Source of the DNA: CAZYPU01 sp049642705
GTDB taxonomy: Bacteria > Omnitrophota > Gorgyraeia > JABMRN01 > RBG-13-46-9
Length of the DNA stretch: 17,162 nt
NCBI GenBank assembly: GCA_049642705.1
Contig: JBARPB010000066.1
Span: 1 to 17,162, forward strand
Direction: 5' to 3'
Below, one piece after another: positions 14,701-17,162 of this stretch; positions within the stretch are counted from its first letter, which is position 1; each line of letters opens with the position of its first letter. The notes under the pieces were generated by a model, which made no database searches, was not told the origin of the DNA, and saw nothing but the letters and a program-made list of their open reading frames with translations. Made by a program: the position numbers and the translations under genes.

Positions 14701-15364
14701 CTTGAGGATCAAGCTGGAAAAGCTAGGCCCGGTAAATCTCGTGGCGATCGAGGAGCACAAAGAACTGGAAGAGAGGCACTCCTTCCTGACCGAGCAGCGC
14801 GAGGACCTTTTAATGGCGAAGGAGTCGCTCCATAAAGCCATAGTCAGGATAAACAAGACCACAAAGGCCTTGTTTCTGGAGGTGTTTGGTAAGATACAGG
14901 TGGAGTTCAAGAACTATTTCAGGATGCTTTTCGGCGGCGGGCACGCGGAACTTCTGCTCCTGGACGAGGGAGATGTCCTGGAAAGCGGGATAGAGATCGT
15001 GGCGAGGCCGCCGGGTAAAAAATTGCAGAACCTGCTCCTCTTATCGGGCGGCGAAAAAGCGCTTACCGCGATAGCGCTTCTTTTCGCCATATTCAAGGTA
15101 AAACCGAGCCCCTTCTGCATTCTCGACGAGGTCGACGCGCCCCTTGACGAATCAAACATCGGAAGGTTTACGAGGATACTGCAGGAGTTCCTGAAGATGT
15201 CGCAGTTCATCGTGATCACGCACTCAAAAAGGACCATGCAGATGGCGGATATCCTGTACGGAATCACGATGGAGAAGAAAGGGATTTCAAAAATGGTATC
15301 GGTCAAATTTGCTGAAGGACCGAGAAAAGAGAAACCACCCAAAAAGGAAGAGGTCCTGGTTTAA
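11774..15364 (+). CDS. smc: Chromosome segregation/condensation ATPase SMC
   Basis: The product is 1196 aa, the usual full length. aggagg lies 4 bases before the ATG. The N-terminal head has Walker A GPNGCGKS (31-38). Coiled coil runs from about 165 to 510, rich in K/E heptads. The hinge is at about 520-665 (start GVIGIVADMMD, end RKGYIFGGF). A second coiled coil reaches about 1000. The C-terminal head has the ABC signature LSGGEKA (1090-1096) and Walker B CILDEVDAP (D1118, E1119). SMC dimers entrap DNA and, with ScpA/ScpB, condense and separate chromosomes; scpA and scpB are not in this window. A purine-rich Lys/Glu tail ends the protein (PRKEKPPKKEEVLV). The stop overlaps the convergent GGDEF gene by four bases. 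Confidence 0.97.
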   Translation: MYFKQLEIVGFKSFPIKTKFKFEPGVTAIVGPNGCGKSNISDAIRWVLGEQSAKSLRGYSMEDVIFSGTDSVEPTNMAEVSLTLSNEKKTLPIDYDEVTITRRLFRSGESEYILNKTPVRLKDITNLLMGTGLGTSSYSVIEQGKIDLILSSKPEDRRFVFEEASGITRYKSKKKEALRKLEHTENNLVRISDIINEVKRQINSIERHAKKAERYKSDFEVMKDLDLKFSAYQLRSINAELALNEERLEAVCEDEKSLKAEHDESLTLINGYREELDAVIQELTDTQQNLSETTLFVEKGTHKIALNGERVNDLRNLKESLAGEIRNLGEKIRIQEEEIEKIKERLDSLSKAHMEKADALGQSDEAVRNLSREIDGHQKNIRNAKTRTVDFLAFQTNTKNDLIKLGADLGNRKARLRRLQTEKENVGEEKKDVESRLGEANKDLDVCREKVAKSAGMLTGFKETLASGEYSLEEIKKRITESKNTLNALKSKEEILKEMIEKFEGFENGVRVIAEAAKSGALRGVIGIVADMMDPEGGYERALEAALGEKAQAVVAERRGVFRDALAHLAGKGSARFIIYEDIKNAEDKNRIRKFMRKEGLSRLSSFVKVEPPYETLADYLLGNIYVVEDAEMAYAMLDKYKAGAGFVTTDGFFVRKGYIFGGFTKSEATISIIGRAKKVEEICKERSRLAERIEVLREQRSGEKENVERLKLEIASAENKLKKEEIELANALSKKESVEINLKKIDDESSIVGLEIDEVEELINEISLKGASLNVRLNENESEFAKVQEIISSSQEAIQARTKSKNELIFGMSELKSEIAFLKNSETQESRNLDKETALLGELKEEYESKEKHSGETEEKIAALLDESMSLEKEIALEKEEKNRLKEKLGGLTEKKTSVSASLRDKEKFARGKGEIIENLRNKIRNHEIRSREKELKVVNITDRIREAYKTDIAEVNIEIPKDANWEEIKNQIEVLRIKLEKLGPVNLVAIEEHKELEERHSFLTEQREDLLMAKESLHKAIVRINKTTKALFLEVFGKIQVEFKNYFRMLFGGGHAELLLLDEGDVLESGIEIVARPPGKKLQNLLLLSGGEKALTAIALLFAIFKVKPSPFCILDEVDAPLDESNIGRFTRILQEFLKMSQFIVITHSKRTMQMADILYGITMEKKGISKMVSVKFAEGPRKEKPPKKEEVLV

Positions 15365-16572
15365 CCTTTTTTCCCAAAGCCGAAGAGGCCTTTGCCCATA
15401 CGCCGGTTATAGGCGCATACCTTGTTTTTACCCATTCTCTTCGCTTCGTAAAGGGCGATATCGGCCATGTGGATTAGCCTGTCTTTGTCGGCGGCATCGT
15501 AGGGGAATGTCGAGATCCCGATGCTCACGGTGAGGTTGGGCGCGCGTTTCGGAAGCACCCTGCCGGAAAAGGCCTCCTCGACGCGCTTTCTGAGCCTCTC
15601 TGAGATGGCGAGGGCTATTTCCTTGCTTGTGTTGGGCATGATAATCGTGAATTCCTCGCCGCCGTACCTCGCCACGAAATCGGCGCTTCGCGATCTCTGG
15701 ACCAGGATCTCAGCGATTTTTTTAATGGCCTCGTCACCTTCCCTGTGGCCCACGGAGTCGTTGTACGGCTTGAAATTGTCTATGTCTATCATGAGGACGC
15801 TTAAATTTTTATCGCCGATCCTGCTTTCCTCAAGCTGCCTTGCCAGCGTCTTATGAAGCTGGCCCGAATTCCAAAGCTTCGTGAGCCAGTCTGTCTTTGA
15901 GAGGTATTCGGTTTCCTCGTAGAGGCGGGAGTTTTCGATGGCAAGCCCCGCGTGGTTTGCGAACATGGCGAGTATCCGCATGTCCGATTTCGTTATAGGC
16001 TTTTTCGTGAATATGTTATCGACCAAAATAGCACCGAGGGTCTTGTCCTTGGCTTTTAGAGGCACGGTAACGAAGAAATCCGTGTTGAGCATGTTTTTGA
16101 TTACGGGCGATACCTTTTGCCTAGCTTCCTCGCTCGTTACCTCGAAGGGCATCCCTTCCAGTATCGTGAGGGCGAGTATCCCCATATCTTCCTGCAGGGC
16201 TATTTTTATACCTTTTACGAGGATGTTTAATTTTGACTCGGGATCCCTGCGGAACTTGTCATACGAATTAAGCAGATCTTCGAAGCTCAGATTTTCTTTT
16301 TCGATGCCCTTCCAGATCCTGTCGGCCTCTTCACCGGAATGCGGGCCTATGCCCATTTTGCCCTCGAGAACGTTTTCCTTCTCGTTTACGAGAAAGAGCA
16401 TCGCGCGGTTAAAGCCGAGACCCTCGTGGGAGGTGAGCGCGGTCAGTATCATGTAGAAGCTCTGGTCGAGCTTAAGCGTGGTCCGCATGGCGTTGGACAC
16501 CTCGTAGAGTATGCTAAGCTCGCGCTTTATCCTCTCGGAATCTCCGTGTCCGAACGGGTATATCAGTGCCAT
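15361..16572 (-). CDS. GAF-GGDEF diguanylate cyclase
   Basis: The product is 403 aa from the second ATG (16572). A first ATG at 16581 would sit immediately after the -10 box, upstream of the likely transcript start, so it is rejected. There is no membrane segment, so the protein is cytosolic. Residues about 25-215 are a GAF-type sensor (ELSILYEVSNAMRTTLKLDQ, then VPLKAKDKTLGAILVDN and LAMFANHAGLAIENSRLYEE). The GGDEF domain (about 225-395) has MIDIDNFKPYNDSVGHREGD, the active-site GGEEF at 304-308 and an inhibitory I-site RSAD at 295-298, five residues upstream. It should make cyclic di-GMP with product inhibition. The ligand of the GAF domain is unknown. The linker reads LTKLWNSGQ rather than the common LTGLYNRR. 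It is divergent from uvrA. Confidence 0.92.
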   Translation of the reverse strand: MALIYPFGHGDSERIKRELSILYEVSNAMRTTLKLDQSFYMILTALTSHEGLGFNRAMLFLVNEKENVLEGKMGIGPHSGEEADRIWKGIEKENLSFEDLLNSYDKFRRDPESKLNILVKGIKIALQEDMGILALTILEGMPFEVTSEEARQKVSPVIKNMLNTDFFVTVPLKAKDKTLGAILVDNIFTKKPITKSDMRILAMFANHAGLAIENSRLYEETEYLSKTDWLTKLWNSGQLHKTLARQLEESRIGDKNLSVLMIDIDNFKPYNDSVGHREGDEAIKKIAEILVQRSRSADFVARYGGEEFTIIMPNTSKEIALAISERLRKRVEEAFSGRVLPKRAPNLTVSIGISTFPYDAADKDRLIHMADIALYEAKRMGKNKVCAYNRRMGKGLFGFGKKG

Positions 16573-16581
16573 AACGAGCAT

Positions 16582-16609
16582 AGTGTAGCATAACGGATAT
16601 GCGTGTCAA
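16582..16609 (-). promoter_or_regulatory. Promoter giving a probable leaderless GGDEF mRNA
   Basis: On the minus strand, ttgaca (16609-16604) and tacact (16587-16582) are 16 bases apart, with an extended -10 TGn. Initiation near 16575 leaves up to 3 bases before the ATG at 16572-16570. No Shine-Dalgarno is present. Confidence 0.6.
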
Positions 16610-16618
16610 GCGAATTTG

Positions 16619-16647
16619 TTGTCTTATGAGCCGACCTGTGTTAAGAT
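16619..16647 (+). promoter_or_regulatory. Promoter giving a probable leaderless uvrA mRNA
   Basis: ttgtct (16619-16624) and taagat (16642-16647) are 17 bases apart, with an extended -10 (TG at 16639-16640). Initiation near 16654 puts the ATG at 16656 almost at the 5' end. No SOS (LexA) box of a type I know is evident. Confidence 0.55.
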
Positions 16648-16655
16648 ATACCACT

Positions 16656-17162
16656 ATGTCGAAGAGGGCGATATTCATAAAAGGCGCGAAGGAGCACAAC
16701 CTAAAAGACATCGACGTAGAGATTCCGCGAAACAGCCTTTGCGTGATAACGGGCCTTTCCGGCTCCGGGAAGAGCTCGCTTGCGTTTGATACAATATACG
16801 CCGAAGGGCAGCGCCGTTATGTCGAGAGCCTATCGAGCTACGCCCGGCAGTTCCTCGAGCAGCTCCAGAAACCGAACGTCGAATACATAGAAGGTCTATC
16901 GCCTGCCATAAGCATCGAACAGCGCACAGCCGGCTCAAACCCCCGTTCCACCGTCGGAACGCAGACCGAAATCTACGATTACCTTAGGCTTCTTTTCGCC
17001 AGGATCGGCATTGCGCACTGCCCGAAATGCGGGAGAGAAATCACGAAGCAGAGCTCCCAGGAAATTACGGAGAAAATATTAGAGATTCCCGCCGGCACCA
17101 AGGTCATGCTTCTTGCGCCGAAGATTAGGGGAAGGAAGGGAGAATACAGGGAACTCTTTAAC
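16656..17162 (+). CDS. uvrA: Excinuclease ABC subunit A, 5' part
   Basis: The first 169 codons are open to the window edge; the gene continues beyond (UvrA is usually about 940 aa). Residues 1-30 (IFIKGAKEHNLKDIDVEIPR) and the Walker A GLSGSGKSS (33-41) are diagnostic, followed by IYAEGQRRYVESLSSYARQF and LSPAISIEQR, both highly conserved in UvrA. CPKCGREI at 122-129 begins the first zinc module. UvrA is the ATP-driven damage sensor of nucleotide excision repair and acts with UvrB. The ATG at 16656 has no Shine-Dalgarno and lies 8 bases after a -10 box. It is the divergent partner of the GGDEF gene, with only 83 bases between the start codons. Confidence 0.96.
   Translation, partial: MSKRAIFIKGAKEHNLKDIDVEIPRNSLCVITGLSGSGKSSLAFDTIYAEGQRRYVESLSSYARQFLEQLQKPNVEYIEGLSPAISIEQRTAGSNPRSTVGTQTEIYDYLRLLFARIGIAHCPKCGREITKQSSQEITEKILEIPAGTKVMLLAPKIRGRKGEYRELFN

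Noticed and set aside
16675..16938. Minus-strand frame opposite the start of uvrA
   Set aside because: It is fully antisense to conserved UvrA sequence and shows no family features.

Overview
The window reads as a compact, moderate-GC bacterial chromosome segment with no RNA gene, CRISPR array, prophage or insertion sequence visible. A lipobox lipoprotein, consensus sigma70-type promoters, a diderm-style DUF3108 protein and several small families that I associate with Candidatus Omnitrophota (OP3) and relatives suggest an uncultured anaerobic or fermentative bacterium of that kind. The assignment rests on my recognition of protein style and is only moderately secure.

Layout. (1) 1-2525: a lysine-rich 82-aa protein made of two tandem repeats, a TIM-barrel epimerase/endonuclease-like protein, a DUF72 protein and an endonuclease III-like glycosylase. 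The last three overlap or abut. A 15-bp perfect inverted repeat of REP type spans the DUF72/glycosylase junction. (2) 2526-5163: small genes and housekeeping: a free-standing EF-Tu domain-2-like protein, an unknown 87-aa protein, a single-cluster ferredoxin, an inositol-monophosphatase-family enzyme and two small membrane proteins. (3) 5164-8080: a GlcD-type FAD oxidoreductase overlapped by an MBL-fold hydrolase, running into a convergent DUF3108 lipoprotein gene. (4) 8081-11468: a strong perfect-consensus promoter, a leader with two hairpins, then acyl-CoA dehydrogenase, EtfB and a ferredoxin-EtfA fusion, closed by an intrinsic terminator. This looks like an electron-bifurcating (or confurcating) acyl-CoA dehydrogenase/Etf system. 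(5) 11469-15364: its own promoter, a tiny MerR-like HTH gene and the full smc gene in one operon. (6) 15361-17162: a GAF-GGDEF diguanylate cyclase on the minus strand, overlapping the smc end and divergent from the 5' part of uvrA, which runs off the window.

How the parts may work together: the Acd/EtfB/Fd-EtfA set would couple NADH, ferredoxin and acyl/enoyl-CoA redox. The stand-alone ferredoxin at 3287 and the GlcD-family protein are possible but unproven partners. The most distinctive signals beyond genes are (a) four genes whose sigma70-like -10 boxes lie so close to the start codon, with no Shine-Dalgarno, that leaderless mRNAs are predicted, (b) two copies of one dispersed palindrome, (c) the two-tier hairpin just upstream of the acd ribosome binding site, and (d) the palindrome embedded in two coding ends. 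I found no clearly novel multi-gene defence or mobile system.
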